From an uncultured Roseburia sp. (lineage in GTDB: Bacteria > Bacillota > Clostridia > Lachnospirales > Lachnospiraceae): a stretch of 12,536 nucleotides of DNA. The notes under the pieces were generated by a model that was not told where the DNA came from, did not search any database, and was given only the letters and a program-made list of their open reading frames with translations. The DNA lies in contig CAJTOI010000046.1 of assembly GCA_910577925.1 (NCBI GenBank), positions 1 through 12,536 on the forward strand, read 5' to 3'. Of this stretch, positions 1-6,164 are shown one piece after another (within the stretch, counting starts at the first letter, position 1; every line of letters begins with the position of its first letter). Both the position numbers and the translations under genes were made by a program.

Positions 1-56
1 GCAGTCAGCCGGACAGGGAACGGCAAAATTTTTTACACTTCTTTTACTTCTTTATC
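1..56. other. Non-homologous sequence downstream of truncated CotH gene
   Basis: This is the stretch after the CotH stop codon. On the minus strand it is purine-rich and carries imperfect direct repeats (AGAAGTAAA, then AGAAGTGTAAA) before a short GC-rich piece that runs off the window. No frame continues the CotH-like protein. It may be the end of a mobile element or a rearrangement junction, but the window edge prevents identification. Confidence 0.3.
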
Positions 57-1298
57 TCACATGAGCAAATTTGCAAGGCTTGTAGCGCCGCCCATAGATT
101 GAAAGCCACCAAAAGCGAGGTTATAATCCCAGGGAATCATCTGCATTTGTCCGTCTTTTTCATAAAGATAGTAGTTATGGATCATAGAACCTGTGTAGCT
201 GTCAAAATTGAGCACGAAATTGTGTACTACAAAATAGCGGATTACTGCCTCAACATCTACGATATCGTCAATATCTTCACCGATTGATAGCTTTTGGAGC
301 GATTCAATCAGACGCTTTTTATCGCTGTCACTAATATCGGTTTTGGCATTGTCAAAAATGTTTGAATAACTATCCGGCTCATCGTCAATGTATTTCAGCA
401 GAACATCGTCGCTGCTCATGCCAGCACCGGGCATTCCGTTTGGTCTGCCGCCCTCTGGTGTATTACCGCTTGCGGCGTTATCGCTGTTTTGAACACGATC
501 ATTATCGGCAGGCGGCATCATACCGTCAGGCATTTCTCCTGAACCGGGATTAAACGATGATTCACCATTTGGTTGATTCGTTCCCGATGAAGTATCTGTG
601 CTGTCAGTATTTTCAGACTCCGAATCTCCTAAAAATTCGTTCATATCAAATTTTTCACCGTTGCCGCGACCTCCGCCCATACCGGTGCTGTCAGGTTTGT
701 AAAGCTCTCCGTAATCCTTTCCGTAGTTACGCTGCAAAAATGCTTCCTCAACACCTTCAACGGCAAGATACAGTCCCCAATCCTCGCCGTTTACCGTAAT
801 ATTCACATAACTGCAAAGAGGGGAAGCCACACCCATCTGCGCCATCATCTGATAGGTCAGATAGTCTTTCATATAGGTGTTGTCCTGAATAATATTGTTC
901 AGGCACAGCTTATCAAGTCCGTAATATGTCTTTGAACTGTCATAATGATCAAATTCGATTTTGAAGCTGTACCGATCATTCCCATAGGACTCCACCTGTG
1001 TCAGAGAGGTGTTGCCTTTGGCTCTGATTGCTACATTTTTGTACGCCTCATTGTCGATGATAACGGAACAGGAATAATACGCCTCATTTTTGCAGTCCGC
1101 AAGAAATTCGTCCCAGTTATCCATAACAATATCAATCGAATGGACGCTCGAGGTGTTAAACAGTCTGCTTTCATATCCGGGTGCAGAAGAAGCCTTTTTG
1201 ATGCCGAAACTTTCTGCGTTGACAAAAAGCACGGTAAGAAGCAGTGTAAACACGAGAACAACACAGCAAATCTTATCAAAATGCTTATGCGTTGACAT
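57..1298 (-). CDS. CotH-family protein kinase-like protein, apparently truncated at its C-terminus
   Basis: The 413-residue product has an N-terminal hydrophobic segment (residues 10-28, KICCVVLVFTLLLTVLFVNA) that is a signal peptide or anchor, so the protein probably acts outside the membrane. CotH features follow: the RAKGNTS block at 92-98, KIEFD at 113-117, the LNN/MKDYL region at 133-147, GLYLAVE near 175-181, and the IPWDYNLAFGGF motif at 388-399 with the family's conserved metal-binding Asp. CotH proteins are atypical kinases; Bacillus CotH phosphorylates spore coat proteins, but the substrate here is unknown. Residues about 206-296 are a Gly/Pro/Met/Ser/Asn-rich low-complexity insert. 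As far as I recall, family members continue for roughly 100 or more residues after PWDYN...ATSL, whereas this one ends LANLLM and a stop. An AAGGAGG site lies 6 nt before the ATG, and the gene starts 11 bp after the DUF4956 gene, so it is the last operon gene seen. Confidence 0.85.
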   Translation of the reverse strand: MSTHKHFDKICCVVLVFTLLLTVLFVNAESFGIKKASSAPGYESRLFNTSSVHSIDIVMDNWDEFLADCKNEAYYSCSVIIDNEAYKNVAIRAKGNTSLTQVESYGNDRYSFKIEFDHYDSSKTYYGLDKLCLNNIIQDNTYMKDYLTYQMMAQMGVASPLCSYVNITVNGEDWGLYLAVEGVEEAFLQRNYGKDYGELYKPDSTGMGGGRGNGEKFDMNEFLGDSESENTDSTDTSSGTNQPNGESSFNPGSGEMPDGMMPPADNDRVQNSDNAASGNTPEGGRPNGMPGAGMSSDDVLLKYIDDEPDSYSNIFDNAKTDISDSDKKRLIESLQKLSIGEDIDDIVDVEAVIRYFVVHNFVLNFDSYTGSMIHNYYLYEKDGQMQMIPWDYNLAFGGFQSMGGATSLANLLM

Positions 1299-1309
1299 AG
1301 TACGCCTCC

Positions 1310-1981
1310 TTAACCCATATATTCGCCGTTATAGCTCACAAGAACAGCGCTGCGAATACCGTTCATTTCCGAAAGTTCGTTGATAAAGTCTGAATTATCA
1401 TTTTTCATTCGGATTTCAAAATTCAGTTCAATGTTTCCTTTTTCGGCAGTCTTGCTTTTCACAACACATTTCTGAACCTTACTTGTGAGGAAGTCCGTTG
1501 CTCTTTTTTCAGATGAAGAATCAGCACAGGACAGAACAACGATATAAGGATTGCAATGGGATTTTTTGTTTACGAAAACAAGAAGAATAACCCCGATGAT
1601 AACGCTGCCGATCACAGCAAGCGGAATCATTCCAGCCGCTAATACGATACCGACTGCAATCGACCAAAAAAGGAATGCAATGTCGAGCGGTTCTTTGATT
1701 GCAGTGCGGAAACGGACGATAGACAAAGCGCCAACCATACCGAGCGAAAGAACCACATTGGAAGTTACCGCTAAGATAACAACAGTTGTAATCATCGTAA
1801 GCGCTATAAGAGTTGTACCGAAGCTGGAGGAATACATAACCCCCTGATAGGTCTTTTTGTACACTAAGAAAATAAACAAACCGATTCCAAAAGCCAGCAA
1901 TAAGGCCAGCGCCATATCGAGAATGCTCACGCTGGTGATATTCTCAAGAAAACTTGATTTGAAAATGTCATTGAAAGTCAT
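1310..1981 (-). CDS. DUF4956 domain-containing membrane protein
   Basis: The 223-residue integral membrane protein has hydrophobic spans at about 20-42, 55-76, 101-117 and 118-138, then a soluble C-terminal domain (about 145-223). Between spans two and three lies the conserved DUF4956 block GMVGALSIVRFRTAIKEPLD (81-100), which is the basis of the call. The biochemical role of the family is unknown to me. It recurs beside VTC-domain and CotH-family genes, as here, which suggests a membrane partner of the other two. The ATG is preceded by AGGAG at 9 nt. Spacing is 30 bp from the VTC gene and 11 bp to the CotH gene, so the three are almost certainly co-transcribed. Confidence 0.88.
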   Translation of the reverse strand: MTFNDIFKSSFLENITSVSILDMALALLLAFGIGLFIFLVYKKTYQGVMYSSSFGTTLIALTMITTVVILAVTSNVVLSLGMVGALSIVRFRTAIKEPLDIAFLFWSIAVGIVLAAGMIPLAVIGSVIIGVILLVFVNKKSHCNPYIVVLSCADSSSEKRATDFLTSKVQKCVVKSKTAEKGNIELNFEIRMKNDNSDFINELSEMNGIRSAVLVSYNGEYMG

Positions 1982-2011
1982 ATTAGATTTCTCCTTTTGA
2001 TCGTGTAATTT

Positions 2012-2683
2012 TTATCCGTAGATTCTGCACGCTGCATATTTGGAAAATGCGCCTGTTCTGCAATTTCCAAGTTGAACGGCATCTCGAATGATGTCCGGTA
2101 AATATTCGTCCCACTTTACTTCTAAAATGATTGGGGCATTCCCGACAGAAACAGTGACGCTGTTCGGGTTCAGAAAATCTGTATTCTGCAAGCCTGAACG
2201 AATATTGTAGTCTAAAGTAATACGAACATTGCCGGGAGCAAACACAAACGGCTCTCTTGTATAGTCTACAATCGTTTTAGGGCGTAGACCGCCGCCTGTG
2301 ATTTTGCTGTAAAACTCTGTAATAAGCGGTTGGCCGTTCCCAATGAGCGCGCCATAATTACCGTTCAAAATAGCCTGTACACTCTCTATTGAAAGAAAGG
2401 CACTTTCCTTTCGGCACAGACCGTTAACCTTGCTTTTCTTTTCGAGTTTGATAAAAGACAGATCGCCGTTATAATACCTGATACGGAATTTCTCCCGGAT
2501 ATTCACACCGTCGATTTTTTCTTTGAGAGCTTTATCTGTTAGCGTGTCAAAGTAAAGACTGCGGATTTCGTATTTGCCGTTTACAGTATGTTTGTCACGC
2601 TCTGCAATCCTCGCCAGCCGCCCACGAAGAACCAGCATATCGCCATAGGTAATTTCATGCTTCCACTCATGCCGATATTTCAC
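2012..2683 (-). CDS. Polyphosphate polymerase (VTC) domain-containing protein
   Basis: The 223-residue soluble protein is a single VTC/triphosphate-tunnel-type domain. Its pattern of charged strands is visible: RHEWKHEI (4-11), YEIRSLYFD (38-46), REKFRIRYY (63-71), KLEKKSK (79-85), YTREPF (141-146), RITLDYN (154-160), ILEVKWDEYLP (186-196) and KYAACR (215-220). In yeast Vtc4 such residues line a basic tunnel that polymerises polyphosphate from ATP. Bacterial members found with DUF4956 and CotH are largely uncharacterised, so polyphosphate synthesis here is inference. The start is a GTG, not an ATG. It is placed by GGAAAGGAG about 7-8 nt upstream and overlaps the stop of an 11-codon leader ORF. 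It is the first full-length gene of the VTC-DUF4956-CotH operon. Confidence 0.88.
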   Translation of the reverse strand: MKYRHEWKHEITYGDMLVLRGRLARIAERDKHTVNGKYEIRSLYFDTLTDKALKEKIDGVNIREKFRIRYYNGDLSFIKLEKKSKVNGLCRKESAFLSIESVQAILNGNYGALIGNGQPLITEFYSKITGGGLRPKTIVDYTREPFVFAPGNVRITLDYNIRSGLQNTDFLNPNSVTVSVGNAPIILEVKWDEYLPDIIRDAVQLGNCRTGAFSKYAACRIYG

Positions 2684-2715
2684 ATCAATCGCTCCTTTCC
2701 TATGCTTTCACACAT
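2680..2715 (-). CDS. Putative 11-residue leader peptide translationally coupled to the VTC gene
   Basis: An ATG sits 7 nt after a full AGGAGG and opens an ORF reading MCESIGKERLM before TGA. That TGA shares two bases with the GTG start of the VTC gene (ATGTGA, with GTG and TGA interlocked), and the VTC ribosome binding site lies inside this ORF. The layout suggests coupling: ribosomes finishing the leader restart at the GTG. No obvious attenuation residues, such as runs of one amino acid, are present. It could be chance, but the AGGAGG has no other start codon to serve. Confidence 0.5.
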   Translation of the reverse strand: MCESIGKERLM

Positions 2716-2721
2716 AAAAAT

Positions 2722-2760
2722 TCCTCCTGTACATTGAAGTGTCTTCATTGTACAAGAGGA
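2722..2760. repeat. 18-nt inverted repeat around the VTC operon promoter and leader RBS
   Basis: The arms at 2722-2739 and 2743-2760 match at 16 of 18 positions around a 3-nt centre; the core is TGTACATTGAAG / CTTCATTGTACA. On the minus strand the first arm holds the proposed -10 TACAAT and the second arm holds the AGGAGG of the leader ORF. As RNA it would form a hairpin with one G-U pair and one A-A mismatch that buries the AGGAGG, but only in transcripts started upstream of 2760. As DNA it could be an operator. Confidence 0.7.
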
Positions 2761-2781
2761 AGATTGAAGTTTGATTGAAGT
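2733..2781 (-). promoter_or_regulatory. VTC operon promoter with TTCAAT boxes
   Basis: On the minus strand two ACTTCAAT elements (2774-2781 and 2763-2770) are exactly 11 bp apart start to start. Ten bp later comes a TACAATG -10 element (TACAAT at 2747-2752). A third ACTTCAAT copy lies downstream at 2733-2740. There is no good -35 hexamer at the usual distance, which fits activation by an OmpR-type regulator. The response-regulator gene in this window has the same layout in front of it. Confidence 0.6.
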
Positions 2782-2792
2782 CCTGAAAAAAT

Positions 2793-4025
2793 TTATATCG
2801 GTATTTGAACCTTAAATTTGACTAGTCCATCAGCACAGCGTACACTTATTTTTCCGTCGTGTGAATCTACGATTGCTTTTGCGATGGAGAGTCCCAGCCC
2901 ATAATGTCCGTCATCACCGTTTCGCACAAAATCCACACGATAGAACCTTTCAAAAAGCATATCATGCTTTTCAGCCGGGATCGCCGCGCCGGCATTCACG
3001 ACAGATAGCAGAGCATACCCGTGTTCTGCTTTCAAAGCAAGCTGAATATCCGTCCCTTTATCCCCGTGACGTATTGCATTATCCAGCAAAATAGAAACAA
3101 GCTGTTTTAATTGCGTACAGTTGCCTTGAACAGTGACGTTTTCATCTATGTTACAGCAAAGTGTATGACCGTTTTCAAAAGCCATACTTTCAAAGGGCAG
3201 CGCCTCTCCGCTGACAAGTCGTGAAAAATCAATTTGTTCTGTTATAATAGGGGCGTTTTCTACACGGGAAAGTTCTAAAAGCTGTGTAACGAGTACGCCC
3301 ATTCGCTCGTTTTCGTACTGAATATTTGCAAGCCACTTGTTACCGGCGATTTCTCTTGATAATATTTCGGCGTTTGTGCTGACAACCGATATGGGAGTTT
3401 TCAGTTCATGCCCGGCGTCGGAAATGAATTGCTTTTGCTTTTGATAGCTTTCTTCCAGCGGCTTTACAATCCGCCTTGCCAGATAAACAGCAACAAAGAA
3501 AAGCACAACGATCGCAAGACCGCCGAATATCAGGGTATAACGAAACAAGGTGTCCATGCTCTCATTTATAATCGTATTGTCCTTGAATGCAAAAAGCATA
3601 TACCCGCCTTTGTCGAGAACATAATATACAAGGTCATTTTTTACGCCTGCCCGTTTGCCGGCGGCTGCCAATTCACGGGCAAGCGCTTCCAGTTCCTCGT
3701 TGCTATGCACCGTTTGCTGCGGGTTCTTGATTTCGAGTATTTCTTTATCGTAGCTCATAGCAACTGTATAAAATGTCGAGAGCTGAAATGATGGCATATC
3801 CGAATAATGCGGTTTTTCCATATTTGGTTCCGGTCTTGCAGGAGGGGGCATATCAGACGGCTGAGACAGCACATAATGTTCAGCGTGCTCTCTGAGCATT
3901 CCTCTGTTTTGCTCTGACATTTCAAGGTAGCTTGCAGTATATATGACGGCGAGCGTCCCGAACCACAAAAGCACAAGCACAGACATAATAGATGCAACAA
4001 TTTTTCTTCGGGATTTCTTAAACAT
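2793..4025 (-). CDS. Membrane sensor histidine kinase without a full HAMP domain
   Basis: From the ATG at 4025 the product has 410 residues. It has TM1 (about 9-34), a sensor region of about 125 residues outside the membrane, TM2 (about 162-182), then a short linker to the phosphoacceptor motif AGHELKTP. Only about 24 residues separate TM2 from the His, too few for a complete HAMP domain. The ATP-binding domain shows the N box (LVSILLDNAIRHG), a degenerate D/G1 region (VVNAGAAIP) and the F/G2 boxes (LFERFYRVDF, GHYGLGLSIAKAIV). The early sensor region is Met/Pro-rich (SDMPPPARPEP), reminiscent of the CotH insert. I chose this ATG because GAGG lies 7 nt upstream; a TTG two codons earlier (4031) is the alternative. 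It overlaps the regulator gene by 8 bp. Confidence 0.92.
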   Translation of the reverse strand: MFKKSRRKIVASIMSVLVLLWFGTLAVIYTASYLEMSEQNRGMLREHAEHYVLSQPSDMPPPARPEPNMEKPHYSDMPSFQLSTFYTVAMSYDKEILEIKNPQQTVHSNEELEALARELAAAGKRAGVKNDLVYYVLDKGGYMLFAFKDNTIINESMDTLFRYTLIFGGLAIVVLFFVAVYLARRIVKPLEESYQKQKQFISDAGHELKTPISVVSTNAEILSREIAGNKWLANIQYENERMGVLVTQLLELSRVENAPIITEQIDFSRLVSGEALPFESMAFENGHTLCCNIDENVTVQGNCTQLKQLVSILLDNAIRHGDKGTDIQLALKAEHGYALLSVVNAGAAIPAEKHDMLFERFYRVDFVRNGDDGHYGLGLSIAKAIVDSHDGKISVRCADGLVKFKVQIPI

Positions 4026-4701
4026 CGTCAAACCTCAATTCATATCCTACTCCACGAACTGATTTAATTTCGGTTTTCGCTCCGACAAAAACTAATTTCT
4101 TGCGGGTAAAAGACATATATACTTCGACATTGTTATACTCGGCGTCGCTCTCAAAACCCCATATCTTTACCGCAAGCTGTTCACGGGTAAGAATTTGTCC
4201 CTGATTTGCCATCAGATATTCAAGAATGCGATACTCTTTTTCGCTGAGCCGCACACTTTGGCCGTTTGAAACACAAGACAATGTGAGCGTGCCCGTTTCA
4301 AGAACAATATCACCATAAGACAGTACGCCGTCGGTCGTATTCAGCGTTCTCCTGCCGAGCGCACGAAGCCTTGCAAGGAGCTCTTTTGTCATAAATGGTT
4401 TCGTCAGGTAATCGTCTGCACCGCTATCAAGACCAGTTACTTTATCGTCCAGTTCACCTTTTGCAGTCAACATCAAAATCGGGGTAACGATACCGCTTGC
4501 TCGGGCTTTTTTGGCAATCTCAAATCCGTTCATTCCGGGCAGCATGACATCCAGAATTGCAATGTCGTATATATTGCTTTCGATAGCCGCCAGTCCGCTT
4601 ATACCGTCGGCATAGTGATCTACCTCATATTTTTCAAGACGCAGTATCTCGCAAAGCGCCTGCGCCATTCTTTTTTCATCTTCAACGAGTAAAAGCCTCA
4701 T
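4018..4701 (-). CDS. OmpR/PhoB-family response regulator
   Basis: The 227-residue protein has a receiver domain with the acidic pocket E7/D8, phosphoacceptor D51 in AILDVMLPGMNG, switch T79 (LMLTA) and K101 (LTKPF). A winged-helix DNA-binding domain follows (about 130-224), with RLSEKEYRILEYL and the end SVRGVGYEL. It is the partner of the overlapping histidine kinase. GGAGG lies 8 nt before the ATG. Members of this family bind direct repeats spaced 10-11 bp. Such repeats (TTCAAT, 11 bp) lie in front of this gene and of the VTC operon, so it probably controls both; that link is inference. Confidence 0.95.
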   Translation of the reverse strand: MRLLLVEDEKRMAQALCEILRLEKYEVDHYADGISGLAAIESNIYDIAILDVMLPGMNGFEIAKKARASGIVTPILMLTAKGELDDKVTGLDSGADDYLTKPFMTKELLARLRALGRRTLNTTDGVLSYGDIVLETGTLTLSCVSNGQSVRLSEKEYRILEYLMANQGQILTREQLAVKIWGFESDAEYNNVEVYMSFTRKKLVFVGAKTEIKSVRGVGYELRFDDV

Positions 4702-4723
4702 AAGGATACCTCCGCTTTATATC

Positions 4724-4755
4724 ATTGTACTACAAAACATTGAAAAAAGATTGAA
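4724..4755 (-). promoter_or_regulatory. Response-regulator promoter with paired TTCAAT boxes
   Basis: On the minus strand TTCAAT occurs at 4750-4755 and 4739-4744, 11 bp apart, followed after 9 bp by TACAATG (TACAAT at 4724-4729). The -35 region is poor. The arrangement matches the VTC operon promoter almost base for base in layout, suggesting autoregulation by the response regulator. Confidence 0.6.
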
Positions 4756-4766
4756 AATATAAATAA

Positions 4767-4782
4767 CGGAGCCGCTACTCCG
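4767..4782. repeat. Small hairpin between the divergent promoters
   Basis: CGGAG-ccgcta-CTCCG forms a perfect 5-bp stem with a 6-nt loop. It has no T-run on either strand, so it is not a convincing terminator. It sits where base composition changes from the AT-richer left block to the GC-richer right block. Confidence 0.35.
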
Positions 4783-4831
4783 GTAGATTAGTCATTTACT
4801 TTTGCAACAGTCCCTTGCGGCACTTTTTTTC

Positions 4832-4860
4832 TTGTATTGCAGGGCATATCGTGGTATATT
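4832..4860 (+). promoter_or_regulatory. Sigma-A-like promoter for the aminotransferase pair
   Basis: TTGTAT (4832-4837) and TATATT (4855-4860) are separated by 17 bp. The first start codon of the downstream aminotransferase lies about 60 bp further on, and no terminator intervenes. Confidence 0.5.
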
Positions 4861-4922
4861 AACGTGTGAAAGCATTCGTGTTTTTTGTATGGCGCAAAAG
4901 CTGCGCAGAAATGGGGCTAAAC

Positions 4923-6134
4923 ATGGTTTCAAAGCAAATAGAAAAGGCGCTGGAGGGAAACTCCGCGATCCGCGCCATGTTCGAGGAAGGGAAGGAGATG
5001 GCGCAAAAGTTCGGCGCCGAAAATGTCTATGATTTTTCCCTCGGAAATCCCGCGACACCGGCGCCGGCGGCACTGAATAACGCGATCCGCGCGCTGCTTG
5101 ACGAGAGCGACGCAAAAGAGGGCGGTTCTCTGGCGCTGCACGGCTATATGTCAAATTCCGGCTATGAGGATGTGCGGGCGGCGGTTGCGGAAAACTTAAA
5201 CCGGCGTTTCGGGACGTCGTTTGATTTTCACAATATCGTTATGACGGTCGGAGCGGCCGGCGGCCTGAATATTATCTTTAAAACGATTTTAAATCCGGGG
5301 GACGAGGTGATTGTCTTCGCGCCGTTTTTCGGGGAGTACCGTCAGTATGCGGCGAATTTCGGCGCAGAGATCGTGGCGGTGCGGCCGGATGAGGAGACGT
5401 TTGCGCCGGATTTAAACGATTTTGCGGCAAAGCTTTCGGAGCGGACGAAAGCAGTGATTGTCAACACGCCGAATAATCCTTCGGGTGTGATTTATAAGCC
5501 GCAGACGATGGAGCGGATCGCGCGGATCTTAGAGGAGAAGCAGCGGGAAATCGGCCGCGAGATCTATCTTGTCTCGGACGAGCCGTACCGAGAGCTGGTC
5601 TACGACGGCAATCAGGAGGATTTTCTGACAAAGTATTATAAGAACACGCTGGTCGGCTACTCGTTCAGCAAATCCCTGTCTCTGCCCGGGGAGCGCATCG
5701 GATATGTGGCGGTGCCGAATGAGGCGGCGGATGCCGAAGATCTGATTCGCGGCATTGAGATTTCAAACCGCACGCTGGGCTTTGTCAACGCGCCGTCGCT
5801 GATTCAGAAGGCGGTCGCAAGGTGCCTCGACGAGAAGCCGGATGTCGGTTTTTACGACGAGAACCGCCGTCTGCTCTACGAGGGTTTGACGCGGCTCGGA
5901 TTTGTCTGTGCGAAGCCCGAGGGAGCGTTTTACCTGTGGGTGAAATCCCCGGTGCAGGACGAGGGCGCTTTTGTGGACGAGGCAAAAAAGTTCCGCATTC
6001 TGATGGTGAAGGGGAGCGCATTTGCATGGCCGGGGTATGTGCGGCTGGCGTACTGTGTCTCCCATGAGACGATAAAAAATTCGATGGAAGCGTTTGCAAA
6101 GCTGGCGGCGGTATACGGATTAAAAGCCGACTGA
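4923..6134 (+). CDS. PLP-dependent class I/II aminotransferase
   Basis: From the chosen ATG the product has 403 residues of fold-type I aminotransferase. It shows DFSLGNP near 37-43, the cofactor-binding NTPNNPSG (181-188), the pyridine-nitrogen Asp in LVSDEPY (D219), the Schiff-base lysine K250 in YSFSKSLSLPGERIGY, and the downstream Arg R258. Family members of this type usually begin M(V/I)S-K with ...IRAMFEEG..., which supports the start at 4923. GGGG lies about 6 nt upstream. In-frame starts at 4866 and 4911 are possible but lack homologous-looking residues and a good ribosome site. Aspartate or another amino acid as substrate cannot be decided from sequence. It is followed 30 bp later by a HisC-like gene, so the two are probably co-transcribed. 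Confidence 0.92.
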   Translation: MVSKQIEKALEGNSAIRAMFEEGKEMAQKFGAENVYDFSLGNPATPAPAALNNAIRALLDESDAKEGGSLALHGYMSNSGYEDVRAAVAENLNRRFGTSFDFHNIVMTVGAAGGLNIIFKTILNPGDEVIVFAPFFGEYRQYAANFGAEIVAVRPDEETFAPDLNDFAAKLSERTKAVIVNTPNNPSGVIYKPQTMERIARILEEKQREIGREIYLVSDEPYRELVYDGNQEDFLTKYYKNTLVGYSFSKSLSLPGERIGYVAVPNEAADAEDLIRGIEISNRTLGFVNAPSLIQKAVARCLDEKPDVGFYDENRRLLYEGLTRLGFVCAKPEGAFYLWVKSPVQDEGAFVDEAKKFRILMVKGSAFAWPGYVRLAYCVSHETIKNSMEAFAKLAAVYGLKAD

Positions 6135-6164
6135 CAGAAGAAAGCTGTGTGTATGGAGGGAAAA

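Noticed and set aside
4792..5154. Minus-strand ORF of 120 codons opposite the aminotransferase start
   Set aside because: It is Arg/Pro-rich antisense of a well-supported GC-rich gene and covers the intergenic promoter.
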